Below are positions 33,201-44,335 of a stretch of 64,000 nt of DNA, piece by piece. The DNA lies in assembly GCA_019426215.1 (NCBI GenBank), contig CM033405.1:28550199-28614198 (forward strand), given 5' to 3'. Source of the DNA: Buddleja alternifolia (Eukaryota; Streptophyta; Magnoliopsida; Lamiales; Scrophulariaceae). Position numbers and translations under genes: made by a program. Below the pieces are notes generated by a model that was not told where the DNA came from, ran no database searches, and saw only the letters and a program-made list of their open reading frames with translations. The first letter of the stretch is position 1. Each line of letters opens with the position of its first letter.

Positions 33201-36200
33201 TATCCCGAAATTATTGCGTAGTTTGACTAGGCATTGAATTATAGATGAGATTTGAAAAAGTACACTTTTGTTCTTTAAGTAGTGGTCAAGAGTTACTAGT
33301 TTCACATCATTAAGTGAGGATTTTTTTTATTTTTTTTTTTGGTGGGGATTTTAGTTTAGGAAATAGAATCTTATTGGAACGTCAAAATAAGGAAATAGGA
33401 GCAACAAATGTGGGGCAGTGAGATTAATAAACTTGTAAAAAACAACTGTGCCATCACTTTTACACTAAATCAAAAAAAAAAAAAACCAAAGACAATAAAG
33501 AAAACAATAGAAATGTCATCCACACGAGGAACATAAAGTGAAGATGAAAGGACAATAAAGTATCTTATCAAGTTTCAAATGCTATGTCCACACAAAATAA
33601 ATGACAACATAAGGTTTAAACTACTGTAATTTTAAATTTGGTTCTTATAGACGCAGTTCACTGATGTATAGATGTTTTATTACCTCAAATTCTGCAGCCC
33701 CCACCACAGGCAGTAACAATATTTGGACAAGAATTTTCTGGATGAGACTATGTCAGATGATAAGGCTTGTTTGAAGATTCCAAAATCAAATGGTGGATTA
33801 TTGTCAACATCCACAGGGCAAGCTCTACTTAAGACTGAATCGCTATTGTTCCTCCAGATATCATAATCCTCCATTTTTTGATTTCCGCAATATAAGAAAG
33901 CAGTTTTACATGTTTCATTGTTGTGTTTACAAGCTCTCTGCCAGCATGTATCATTACGCTCGACAGATAACAAGTACCAGAAAGCCCCAACTATCTGCAA
34001 AGAAGAGATGCAGAAACATGGTTGTCCAAAGAAATTTTTATCATTACACAAAGAAAACAAAAACATTTTGGATATTTGTCATATCATATATAATGTGAAA
34101 ATACTTCCATGAGGCGCTGTGAAACCAACCATGCAAAATGGTGGGATGAGATTAACATAATAATAATAAACCGGGAACTTACATGACTGGCAAGCATGTA
34201 CAGCAGCAAATAGGATACTGCACCAGCCCATGCAGTTTCAGCAAAGACACCCGAAGTTCTCTTCAGTTCCGAAGTTAATGGCAAAATTCGGGCAAATCTT
34301 GGAATATACTGGAGCAAAATGATAAAAAATAGTGCTTGTTTTGTATGCAGTACATCTGAGCCTTTTGACCTCTGTAAAAATCTCCAAACAACAATCTGCA
34401 CAAATTTAAATGGATGAAATAGCTTTCAAAGCAAGAAAGATCTTTAAAGAATTCTTGGATATCAAATAATCTTCCACAAATGAGATTCCTGCATATCTGT
34501 GGTGATGAACACATGAAAAATACTGCTTAATAGCTCGATAATTCCCCAACTTGCCCACCCTATCCTGACATATAGCATAATCTCTATATCTATTTTGATA
34601 TTTCTGCATATACTTCAAGAATAGCTAATAGAATAAAGCATGGTAGCTATGTGCATGTACAAGCAAATGGAGAAGCATCACCACTTGCTTACAGTTCATG
34701 AACCTTTCATTGCTGAGTACAACAAGGAAAATTAAAAGGAGAACTAAATCTATTGAAGTGTATGAACAAGTATCCAGTATCGCTGTCCCATTTCAGAAGA
34801 GCTTCTAAAGAAAAGTATTTTGTAAACATTATGTTTCAGAAATACTATAGCTATCCCGGAAACCAACCCTCAGGGAGATATCAAATCAAATGTCTACAAT
34901 CCTAACAACTAAATGAAAATACCATTTTTGTAGAATAATGACTTTTATTCTCCCATTAGCCAGACAAAGTCACAAAGTAAAAGAGAAAATATGAAATATC
35001 ATGCAGCTGTGAAGTGGGAAAGGTTAAAGAAGCATGAATAATAGCAAACAGAATACATATGAATGTCAAGGAGAGCGATTCAAAATAGTCAAAAAAAAAA
35101 ATGGTTGGAAAGGAAAAAGAACATAAGTTGTTATGAAAATCAATTCAAGCTCAATGTAACTACATAATTATCTCCAACCTGTGGTAGGGGAAGCACTGCT
35201 AGGAAATCAATGATAAAATAGCACTTCAAGTATCGTTTAGCAATCTGTCCGGGATCTATGACAAGTTCTCCTCGTCCAAACACCCGAGATGATGGCGCAA
35301 TATAAGCTGTTCGGAATTGGAGAGCCATGTGAATAAGATAGAAAGCGTCAACAACCGTACGCAACGTTGTAGCTATGATAGCTAACTTGCGATCTATGTC
35401 TAGGCAATTAGATGACTTATTAAAAACTGGAAGATAGAAGAACAGTGGATCCACAGATACACCCAAAATACATGACATAACAAAAAGCTTGTTCCAAAGT
35501 GTCAAAAACTTGTCTTGGGGGTCAAATATCTTCTTCTCAGACACTTTGAGGTCTTCTGGAAATACCGCCTTAGAGACACCAAATCCAAGGGAACGGCCAA
35601 TAGATTTTAGTCCTTGAGACCCTTTTTTCATTCCTCGCTTAAAGGACTTTGATGGAGCATGAGTTGCATGACTACCACGCCCCAAAGCATCGATACCGAA
35701 GCCACATTTGTTAGTTGCAACTGCAGATGAGGGAGATGACAGTCTGGAGTCGAGGTCGTCCAACCTTAAAACAAAAAGGCCCTCATAATCACATTTCGAA
35801 TAGAGGAGACTAAGAAACAACATCTAAAAGACAGATTTCACTTTACGCATGAACGGTTGCGTTTAACTAAGCAATCCGAACTCACTGAGCACCTAAGAAT
35901 GACCGTTAAACTTAGTTTAAGTCACTTTATTTTGACAACATAGTTGATTTCTTTATAATCTTAGTTTGACTCTATTTAATTTAAACTATGACCAAAGATA
36001 CTCTTTTGGTTATTGTAGCCAATGAAACGCCGCTTAAATGGAAAAGATTATGATTCTTTGGTTTGAACTCCCAGTGAGTCTTTATCTACTTTCACAATAA
36101 TTCATTAATTTACTATTTATTATTATTGTTAATAATTGTGAAAATTAATTATTGATACTAAAGAATTTTTAAGTACGAAAAATTTAACCATGTATGTAAT

Positions 36201-36605
36201 GTTTCACTAAGAAAAAGACGTGCAACATCATCAAGTGCAGAGATGCGAAATTGCAGTGTTATTGTACTATCATTTTTAGTAAAGGCAGCCAATGTTGTAG
36301 GAACTTCAGGGATTGTAATTTACATGACTCCCACTTACTCTAGGTAGCATATTCACTGTTTTACAACAATTTAAAACACTATACGTTCATTTTCCTTCTT
36401 GCAGTCTACCAATTGAAGGAATTAAATTAGAGACTATACCTGTTGACAAAAAAAAATTAGAAACCATACCTTGCAACACATACACCCCTAGCAAAACAGA
36501 GAACTTTTAATTCCTAAAATATGTAACTAAAAGAATATGGTACCTTACAAACTTGTCGCGCTGGCCAGCGATATACTGACCCTTCGAACCACAATCAAAC
36601 ATCAT
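27296..36605 (-). CDS. CNGC6: Cyclic nucleotide-gated ion channel, CNGC6/9 type
   Basis: Coding exons in minus-strand order: 36544-36605, 35179-35764, 33684-33994, with 34183-34395 lying between the last two, then 30155-30266, 28662-28898 and 27296-27991. All have GT..AG borders and agreeing phases, giving 738 aa (family 700-750). Order of parts: cytosolic N-terminus (FVRLDDLDSRLSSPS, a CNGC6 hallmark), six membrane segments over about 95-430, pore region WWGLQNLSTLGQGLQTS near 384-400, C-linker, cyclic-nucleotide-binding domain about 508-620 with phosphate-binding cassette FCGEELLTWAL (578-588), and IQ motif FIQAAWRRYSKRK (652-664) for calmodulin. Expected to be a Ca2+-permeable plasma-membrane channel; Arabidopsis group I/II-clade members of this type act in heat and root-hair calcium signalling. 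The paralogue (6 versus 9 or 5) is not settled. Intron 30267-33683 carries nested transposons. A partial copy lies at 20950-21341. Confidence 0.96.
28054..28566. mobile_element. Stowaway-like MITE in a CNGC intron (degenerate)
   Basis: Left end CTCCCTCCTTTCGAGAAATGATGTC and the inverse of the right end TCCATCCAATAAATGATGTC resemble the CTCCCTCCGT ends of Tc1/mariner-type Stowaway elements. The interior contains two related ~170-bp blocks (28160-28340 and 28375-28530). No clear TA duplication. Confidence 0.5.
28920..30154 (-). other. CNGC intron, no gene seen
   Basis: Intron between exons 30155-30266 and 28662-28898. Another CTCCCTCTATCC end occurs at 29400 without a recognisable partner. The ORF 29919-30311 overlaps the exon in another frame and is not real. 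Confidence 0.6.
30784..30826 (+). other. G-quadruplex-capable tract in a CNGC intron
   Basis: Plus strand carries four consecutive GGGGT units, then GGGGG, GGGG and GGGGG runs with 1-6 base spacers. This meets the G3+N1-7 rule several times over. The G-rich strand is the template strand of the gene, so the pre-mRNA is C-rich here. Confidence 0.85.
31561..31748 (-). mobile_element. tRNA-derived SINE, family A (young copy)
   Basis: Minus-strand element of 188 bp: A box TGGTCCAAGTGG, B box GGTTCGATTCC (plus 31682-31692), poly(A) tail seen as T12 at 31561-31572. Perfect 17-bp target duplication TAAACTTTTAATCACTT at 31544-31560 and 31749-31765. It inserted into the hAT-type MITE. Confidence 0.95.
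31834..32902. mobile_element. Foldback element with GTTTGTTTTTATTTTG ends
   Basis: Left GTTGTGTTTGTTTCTATTTTG and the inverse of the right end GGCTTTGTTTGTTTTTATTTTG match closely. Between them are TTTGGTGAAAAT repeats and a ~450-bp AT-rich segment of TA-dinucleotide composition (32090-32560). No target duplication is certain and no coding sequence is present. Confidence 0.6.
33172..33683 (-). other. Rest of CNGC intron, nothing firm
   Basis: A CTCCCTCTATCCCG end at 33193 suggests a degraded Stowaway-like element. Otherwise AT-rich intron sequence. Confidence 0.4.
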
Positions 36606-36626
36606 GAATGATTAATGTATATTCAG
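36544..36626 (-). other. CNGC start exon with upstream acceptor
   Basis: A CCTGCAG acceptor (minus, AG at 36628-36627) precedes two adjacent ATGs at 36605 and 36602. The coding part MMFDCGSKGQ... joins in phase to 35764. The second Met gives MFDCGSKG, matching the family N-terminus as remembered, so initiation at 36602 is also possible. Confidence 0.7.
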
Positions 36627-38460
36627 CTGCAGGCAAAATGAAATATTTAAGATAATATCGGTAGGAAAATATTACATACTAAACAACTTCAAGTTGAGGC
36701 TTTAGAAAAGATTTTTAGTTTTCAACATCTTAGACCAAATAAAGCAATTCTTTTTCCCAGTTTTTTAGGGTAATATCATCAAATGAACATTGTGGCAATA
36801 ACGAAGTAGAAAGAATAACATGTGGTGATGTAGGTCCCACGAAAGAAGCAATTCTTTTTCCCTTCCCAGCCCAAGAGACTCCAACACACAAATCAAGCAA
36901 GATTAAATATAACTCTGACAACATCAGAATTTATATTTCATATTCAAGCACATGCTGGTCCATCGACAAGACGAAGATTATATTTGGTAGCTTAAACAGA
37001 AACATAAAAACATGTTAATGACGGAAACCAATGGAACATCCAACCATATCATTTCTCAAAGTTAACATCAATAAAACAAGACAAACACATCTACACTCAG
37101 TTTATGGCATAAAAAGACAACCTATCTTCAGTTTACTACTAATCTTCCCTATAACCCATACAAATGAGATTGTGCATATTTTGGTGGAATTTATGTTAAT
37201 GATTCGGAAGAAGAAGCAACATATCTAAGAAACAACTTGGTTTGTTGGCCAGAAAATATCTTAATCGTCAGCACCGACCTTGTGGTTTTTCCTAATATAT
37301 GGAAAACATTGCCAGGTTCCATTCTACAGTAAAACGTCCACCCAATCCCATAAATCATAACAGAACTCCAAAAGTGATCAGATTTACAATAAGAATCGTT
37401 TGTTAGAACAATTCACTAAGGAAAAAGTAAAGTTAGAACCCATATAGCAAACATTCAGCAAAATGTAACATATCCCTCATTAATACCATATATTCTTGAC
37501 TTTTGCATTAAATAAAGAGATATAAAGATGAGGCTATGAAAAATCTAGCTAATGCAGCTTAAAACATGTCTAAATTGTAACTGTCAATTAAAGTCATCAG
37601 AAAAAACACCATATTCTACCAAAAAGAAATCTCCTAAGAAAGTCTCTACTCTAAGTAAAAGTCCATCTAAACAAAAACATCATGAATTTAATCACTTAAA
37701 CCCTGCTTCCTAAACTATGAGATGAGAAAATCATAGTTCACTATGTAAAAAGGCCCATAATCCAGAGTTTCAGTTGAAATCAGACTCCGATTTTTCAAGG
37801 TCATGATGCAACTACTCTCAAATCTCACAGAATTATCTTTTTCAGTAGATCAATTTTGTCATTGCTCATTTTTCACACAAAATTTCTATAACTTCTTAAA
37901 AACACTAAAATAAACACAGAGCAAGTTCTTCCTTATACCTCAGCTTCACTACCCATCGATATCCATGCACGATTAAGCTAAAAAGGTGCAAACTTGATCA
38001 TATTTATCAAACTAACATTTAATTGTTTTTTCACTGTACCTCAAAAATTACCTTAAATCGGTCAATTTAATGCTGTAAACAGAAAAATATATGTATTATA
38101 TAACCAAACAAAACGCTGGAGCATATAAACACTTCAGAAATTACCAAAATAACAGCGTAACATCTTTCACAAAAAAACAAAATAAAAAACCTAAATAAAT
38201 TCTTCTCGAAAAGAAAATAATAAGATCATATTATTCAGAGAAAAAAACAAGAGTACCGATAAATTAACAAAAGAGATGCTACAATTTGAATAAACAAAAC
38301 AAGAAAAAACATTACAATACAATATACAGTAGATCAAACGGAATGACTTACAGCAAAAATACAGAGATTCAATTCATACACTCCATTTTAGAGAGAGAAA
38401 AAGAGGACTCGTTTTGTGAGTTTGTGCGAGCTGGAGTCAAAGTTGTTTATCTAGACTCTA
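36627..38460 (-). other. Probable CNGC 5'-UTR intron and leader exon
   Basis: On the minus strand a consensus donor GCT/GTAAGT lies at 38352/38351 after a CT-rich leader (TCTTTTTCTCTCTC). With the acceptor at 36627 it defines a 1.7-kb leader intron. No coding potential is seen between. The transcription start is probably a little above 38.4 kb; no clear TATA box. Confidence 0.5.
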
Positions 38461-38541
38461 GAGCACTACTATAATGTAAACTTGTAAAGTGGGGAAGCAC
38501 AATTTGGAAAAAGACTCATGGCCCCCTTTGTTTCAATTTAA

Positions 38542-38732
38542 TTTTTTTTTTTTTTTGGTATATACCAAGGTTTTTCCGGCCAAACACGAGTGACAATTTC
38601 CCAATTTTCCTTCGAGGCGTACAGATCAGCGAAATGAGTTTTGTCTCTCCCAATAAAGTTTTTGTTAGGAATCGAACCCTGTATAAATGCTTAAAGAACC
38701 CAGCTATTTACCAACTGTGCTGGACCTTGTTG
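38542..38732 (-). mobile_element. tRNA-derived SINE, family C
   Basis: Minus strand begins TACCAACAAGGTCCAGCACA, with a GCACAGTTGGTAAATAGC A-box region and GGTTCGATTCC B box (plus 38668-38678). It ends in poly(A), seen as T15 at 38542-38556. The body differs from families A and B. The flanks CAATTTAAT and CATTTTAAT may be an eroded target duplication. Confidence 0.82.
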
Positions 38733-39974
38733 GTACATTTTAATGATAATTGATAATATAATGTTTTTATTATGGCTCTTATCTTATGGTGGCATTATAA
38801 ATAGTTACTTGTAAGATTTTTTACAACTTTATTTAGTTTGTATATTGATATTTAGAATATTCTTGGATGCATTAGGTCTTGATCACATTCAATCCAAGTA
38901 AGACAGTAAACGAGTCGAGTCGAGTCGCGTCGAGTCAAACAAGTTATTGTTCAAGTTTATTTAAATTATTATCGAATTTCAAGATTTGAGTTTAGATTTG
39001 ATTTGATTGTTAACTAAGTCGAGCTTTAATCGAGCCAAACTCGATTAGTTTGATTTTTTTACACGTATTTTTTCATTTTTGTTACTAATCGATCCGAATT
39101 TATAAACTTATCGAACGTAAAAGGTCGTTCAAGTTTGGTTTGATATATTAACGAATGAATTTAAACAACCTTTTAACAATCAATTTCAAGTTGAGTATCG
39201 AGTAGCTTAATTCGAGTTTCAACTTTACACTCAAAAGTTTAAATGATAGTATCAAAGCATATTAAATGTTATATCTAATAGAGATTTAAGTCGATAGAAT
39301 TTAAACGACTGATTAAAAAAAAAAAGTCGATAAAATTTAAACAATTATCTTAAGTTTACTGAAAATTTGATAATATAAGGTTGTAAATAGAATCATAGGA
39401 CACTGTCATAATTTCAGTCACTCAATATGTTTAATGGGTATATTAAGAACAAATTGTTAATGATGTGACACGATCAAATTCTTTAGTGGTCAAGACCCTA
39501 AAATTTTTCTCAGTTAGTGGGTATATCTTTAATAAAGTCTCATTATTTGTTCTCCTTCTTAATATATTGATATCCTTATTATTACTCTTTTCATTTATAT
39601 AGGTGAAACAATCTAATTCTTTATTGAAAGAATGAAATTCGACAAATAAAACTAGCTATAATTAACAAATTAGAGTAACTTGTATGTATATTTTTTATTG
39701 GACTTGATTATGATTATTGTATAATTGAACTAATATCTAGAGGACGCATTATAAAGCTGGCCAATTTTTCAAAATACTAGCAAAATACAAGCGTGTTGCA
39801 TATGAGCTACTATGTGTGTAATTTTTATTTTCAGGTAAAATTGTATTTTTGTTTTATAGAATAGGGGTTGAGCATTTTGTCCTATTCTTTATAGAACTTT
39901 CACATCTAGTATCACCAGATAAAATTTTGAAGCACATTGAATTGTCTCCGTTAAGAGAAGAATAAACGTCGTTC
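38733..39974. other. Intergenic, AT-rich
   Basis: 38910-39240 contains GAGTCGAGTCGAG, TCGAGCTTTAATCGAGCC and similar words reminiscent of a decayed AGGGGTG-type hAT MITE, but no ends can be fixed. No gene is seen. Confidence 0.45.
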
Positions 39975-40375
39975 GTCAACTTTTTAAAGTTGCATAACCC
40001 TTCTTAAATTATGTTAAATTTGCAACCAAAAAAAAGGCCTGACCCCAACCTCACTTTGTCCCCCTCCCCAAATGTCCACCCAACTTGCTTCTCGGGCCTA
40101 GTTTCCTGTCCACCACACTCCACCTGTTCCTTCTTTTCTCCCCACTTGCACTGCCACCACCATATCCCGCAGCATCACTACTTGTGTCCCTCCTTCTTCT
40201 CTCCCCAATTGCATTGCCACCATAATCTGTGAGACCACCTCTCTCCTCAGACTCAATCTCTGAATTTAAGTAATAAAGAATTCCTCCAAGATTACATTTC
40301 TTTTTCTTATTAATTAATGAAGTTTATGTTAGTTTTACATAATTTAGGGGGGTTATGCAATTTTTAAAAGTTGAC
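39975..40375. mobile_element. Foldback element with GTCAACTTTTTAAA ends
   Basis: Left GTCAACTTTTTAAAGTTGCAT and the inverse of the right end GTCAACTTTTAAAAATTGCAT are inverted repeats that continue through AACCC..TAAATTATG. The interior is C-rich; its ORF 40011-40232 is low-complexity, not a known protein. Confidence 0.7.
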
Positions 40376-41526
40376 TAATAACACCCATCTATTTTTTAAT
40401 GGAGAAAACTCAATGTATTTAGGAATTTTATCATATGAGACTAAATGTGAAAATCTCATAATGATTGTGACTGAGTGGGTAGCCCTATCAAACAGGACCA
40501 AAGCGCAATTTTTACAGATTTATAGTATGAAAATGAAATTTTGCATCATATAACAATACATCATAGACATATATAAATAAACGAACTTGATACTTGATAG
40601 TTGTAAGATTCAAATTGTGGTTTATACATTTTACCATGTAAGTGAACTATGTAACTTCATGGTAATCCACAACTCAATATAAAACTAAAGAATGCACTAT
40701 CCTATTCGATTTTCTTAATCTAGTTGAATCAACCCATATTTTTATTTAGTTTATCCAACAACATCAATTAGCTTTTATTTTACGTTTGTATTATGAAAAA
40801 AAAAAGACATTTAACTTGATAGCATTTGTAATTTAAATATACAAAACATATTCATCAATGAATGATATATGGTCTATATCTAATTTGATTAGAAAATTGC
40901 ATAGTTCAGTCAAATTACTTATATCTATTATTTTACATAATATTATGCTTGAAAACTTTTGTAGCTCAATTCTCTGTCATATGCAACAAAAAGATCCAAA
41001 CGAAAAAAAGAAAAAAATGCTTAGTTTATCAGTCACTTTTTTTAATCCTTGCAATAGCTAATCATATTATATTTTTCTAAATTATTGAATCTGTTTGTAA
41101 GTTCTTATTTTTCTACTTCCATAAATTCTTTTATCACATCATTAACTCAATTTTAATTTGAAGTCTTGTCGTTTAAAATGGATCATGGCGCAATTCTATA
41201 GTTTTCATGAATATAGGATTTTTGGGTTTAGAAATAAATTATTTAGGAAGAAAGAATTCAAGAAAGTGTTTTATGAAATTCAAGTTGAATATTCGTAGAA
41301 GTTATTGACTAATTATTTTTACCATTTGAAACTCTATTAATAAGTTAGTACTCATAATCAGGCATTTAAGAATAAATTATTTAGGAAACCTTGTGGTGGA
41401 ATATATGAATTTGTTTATTGCAATGTAAAATTGTATTTTTCATTTATTTTGAATATAAGGTTTTTTTGTAATTTTCACAAAAATATTGAGAAGATGCAAA
41501 ACACTAATATATATGACAAATAATAC
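40376..41526. other. Intergenic, nothing recognised
   Basis: AT-rich. Short ORFs at 40371-40553 and 40858-41061 have no family motif. Confidence 0.5.
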
Positions 41527-41535
41527 TATATATGA

Positions 41536-41881
41536 GGGAAAATATAACTTTTGATCCCATAAGAGTTCGACCAAAATACTTTTAGTCCCATATGATTTTT
41601 TTTAATACATTTGGTCCCATTGAATTTAAAATGTGACACTTTTGGTCCGGACCATATGTTTTTGGACCAAAAATACCAACATGAGACATACACTTTATTA
41701 GAACAAGTGGAATATAAAATTAAAATTCTAAATTAAATTTATTTTTGGTCCCTAACTATTCAAAATACCTGTCATTTTTTGTTAATTTTTAACTTTCGGG
41801 ACTAAAATTGTCACATTTTGAGTCTAATTGGACCAAAAGTATCAAAAATATCCTATGGGACCAAAGATGAATTTTTTTCCC
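41536..41881. mobile_element. Mutator-like MITE, 346 bp (TTTTGGTCCC class)
   Basis: Ends GGGAAAATATAACTTTTGATCC and the inverse of GGGAAAAAAATTCATCTTTGG. Perfect 9-bp target duplication TATATATGA at 41527-41535 and 41882-41890. Repeated TTTTGGTCC/GGACCAAAA words inside. Confidence 0.9.
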
Positions 41882-41890
41882 TATATATGA

Positions 41891-44335
41891 CAAATATGGG
41901 GACTGCTCAAAATGTAATTTTTGTAATAGTAAAAAAGTTAAAATGTAAGATAATCCAATTAATCTAATGCCCATTTAATTTATTATTCAATTTAATTATG
42001 TGAATCTTCAAGAATCAAGTACAATATGTAAGTAAAGATAGTGAGACACCAATCCAATTTAATTACATGTTTTGTGAACTTTTATAATGTTAGAATTTTT
42101 TTTTCCTATTTATGATTTTATGTTCTTATCTTTTTAACTAAGTTTTTAATTAAATTTTAAGAGTCAACATAAGTAAATCACACAAATGAGATACGTCACC
42201 AACACCCCAACATTTTTTTCCCTTCAAGTTTGATTTAAAATTTTTCTCATGTTATAGAATTCAAATGGAATATACACTGATATTTGTAACAGATGATATA
42301 ATTTATTTAAAGTCCATTGAAAAATTTTATGCTGCTCATTAGTCAAAAAAGATTTATATATTTTAGAAAAATCCGTGGGGAAATACAGAAAATATTTACT
42401 ACTTATACATATCATTATATCAATCATTTCTATAAAAATTTAAAATAACATCTAAAAAGAAAAGTAGATACAAAATTACTATAAATATATATAATGGACA
42501 AATTGACTCATTTATTATAGTAGTGCATACAATGAACTAACATAAATTTTTGGAAGGATAGATTAAATTAATTATTAATACAGTAAATATATTTACTTAA
42601 TGAACCTCACCTTTTTTTTAGCATAAGATTCACATATAAGGATATTTTAGTTTCTAAAAAAAAGTTAAAAAATGTAAATCATCCCCTAATAGTCACAATT
42701 TTATAATGGTTATGATATGATATGATAGATTTTGTAAGATGTTTGAGTCTTTATGTATATTTTTAAGATGTTTGAGTGTTATGTCTATTGCATTAAATAA
42801 GAAATTAATGTGACATTGTTGCTAGACAATTTTATATGAATATGCTTCTTTAAAAATAAATAAAATAAGGGGAACTTAGTATATAAAATATTGACAACCT
42901 CATTTTATTTCACAATAAAAAATTAATGTGACTTATTTGTTAGACAATATTGATTAGGTTACTGTCCATTTACCAGTTATTCTTTATGCTTTTGATCTTA
43001 AATTATTGATTCATTTACATCTTCCATGAAGAATCCTAGGAGTTTCCATTATGTACAGTAATGCAATTTTTTATACTAGTTCAGCATCGAGACCTCTATT
43101 GAAAGAGGTAGATAATTATAAGACATTTCAGATAAACAATGGCAACTTGCAAGTACAAAGATTGTGCTGTAACAATAATTTTCTGAATGTTTATTAATAA
43201 GCTATTTAATTCAAAATTTACTTTGATTTCAATATGTTTAAAATTATTGGAAATAATCATATGTATATTAACTTTTAATTTTCCTAATTACCCAAAAAAA
43301 AGAAAAACCTTTCTATTCCCTATGTTTTCCCAAAACATGTACATCAATTTACTAGTTCATATGATTTTTCTGTTGACATTTTCACTCATGAATGCACTAT
43401 ATTCATAGGAAATATGAATACTTGTTAGGCGCATATTTTACTAGATGGTATGAGTTTTGGTAACATTGTCACCATGACGGAAATTATCAATATTTTTTAT
43501 CGAGTTATTCACTTATAGATAATCTTATGACAAATTTTATTATTTAAGCAAGGTTTTACTATTTTCTTTTGAACGGTCTCAAATTATATCTAAATTATAA
43601 ATTTTAGGAAATGTTACTAACGAACTCTCCTTAAAATATATTTTTATATTCGAAGAAATCCAAAATTAATATTAACAACTTCTCTGGACTAAATAACCCT
43701 TGATTTCTTAAGTTAAGAATTGATCACTTGTTTTTTTTTCTCAAAATCTTTTTATTTTTTAATTTTTCAAATTGATAAATTGTATAATTGTTAAATACTT
43801 TTAATAATTTTCCGAGTTACAAGTTAATTATCAAAAAAAAAAAATGTCCTTTATAATTTTTTTAGAAGATTAATAAATCCAGAAAACTCGAAACTAGAAT
43901 AATAAATTAATACTAGCTATCAATAGGATTCTAATCTAGATAATAAATTTCTATTCAATAGTACAACCTATCAATTCTTAATCTGGAAGGATAAAAATAA
44001 TTAAATTTTTAATGAAAAGTTGTTGGAATAAATTTTTTGAATTAAAAAATATTATAATTAAAAAGTCTGTATATAAAAATTTATTCTAAGGGGTATTTAA
44101 TAATTTTCCCAATTTTATAACTCCACATATACCCAATTTGCCACCCTGGTGGCCCTTGGAGTCTTGAACTGATTTTCTAATTCGTTTCTTTTTCACATTT
44201 TATTATTTCCTTATGTAATTTGGAAGTTGCCATCTTTGTTATACAAACAAAAATCACAATTCTCAAAGCCAATAATAAAAAATGTAAGCAAATCCCTTCT
44301 CAATTCTCATCCCAATCTTTTCGAACAGATCGAAA
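41891..44335. other. Intergenic and LPAT1 5' flank, AT-rich
   Basis: No gene or complete element recognised over 2.4 kb. Short ORFs at 42224-42427 and 43187-43408 look random. The last few hundred bases must hold the LPAT1 promoter; no firm TATA box. Confidence 0.5.
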
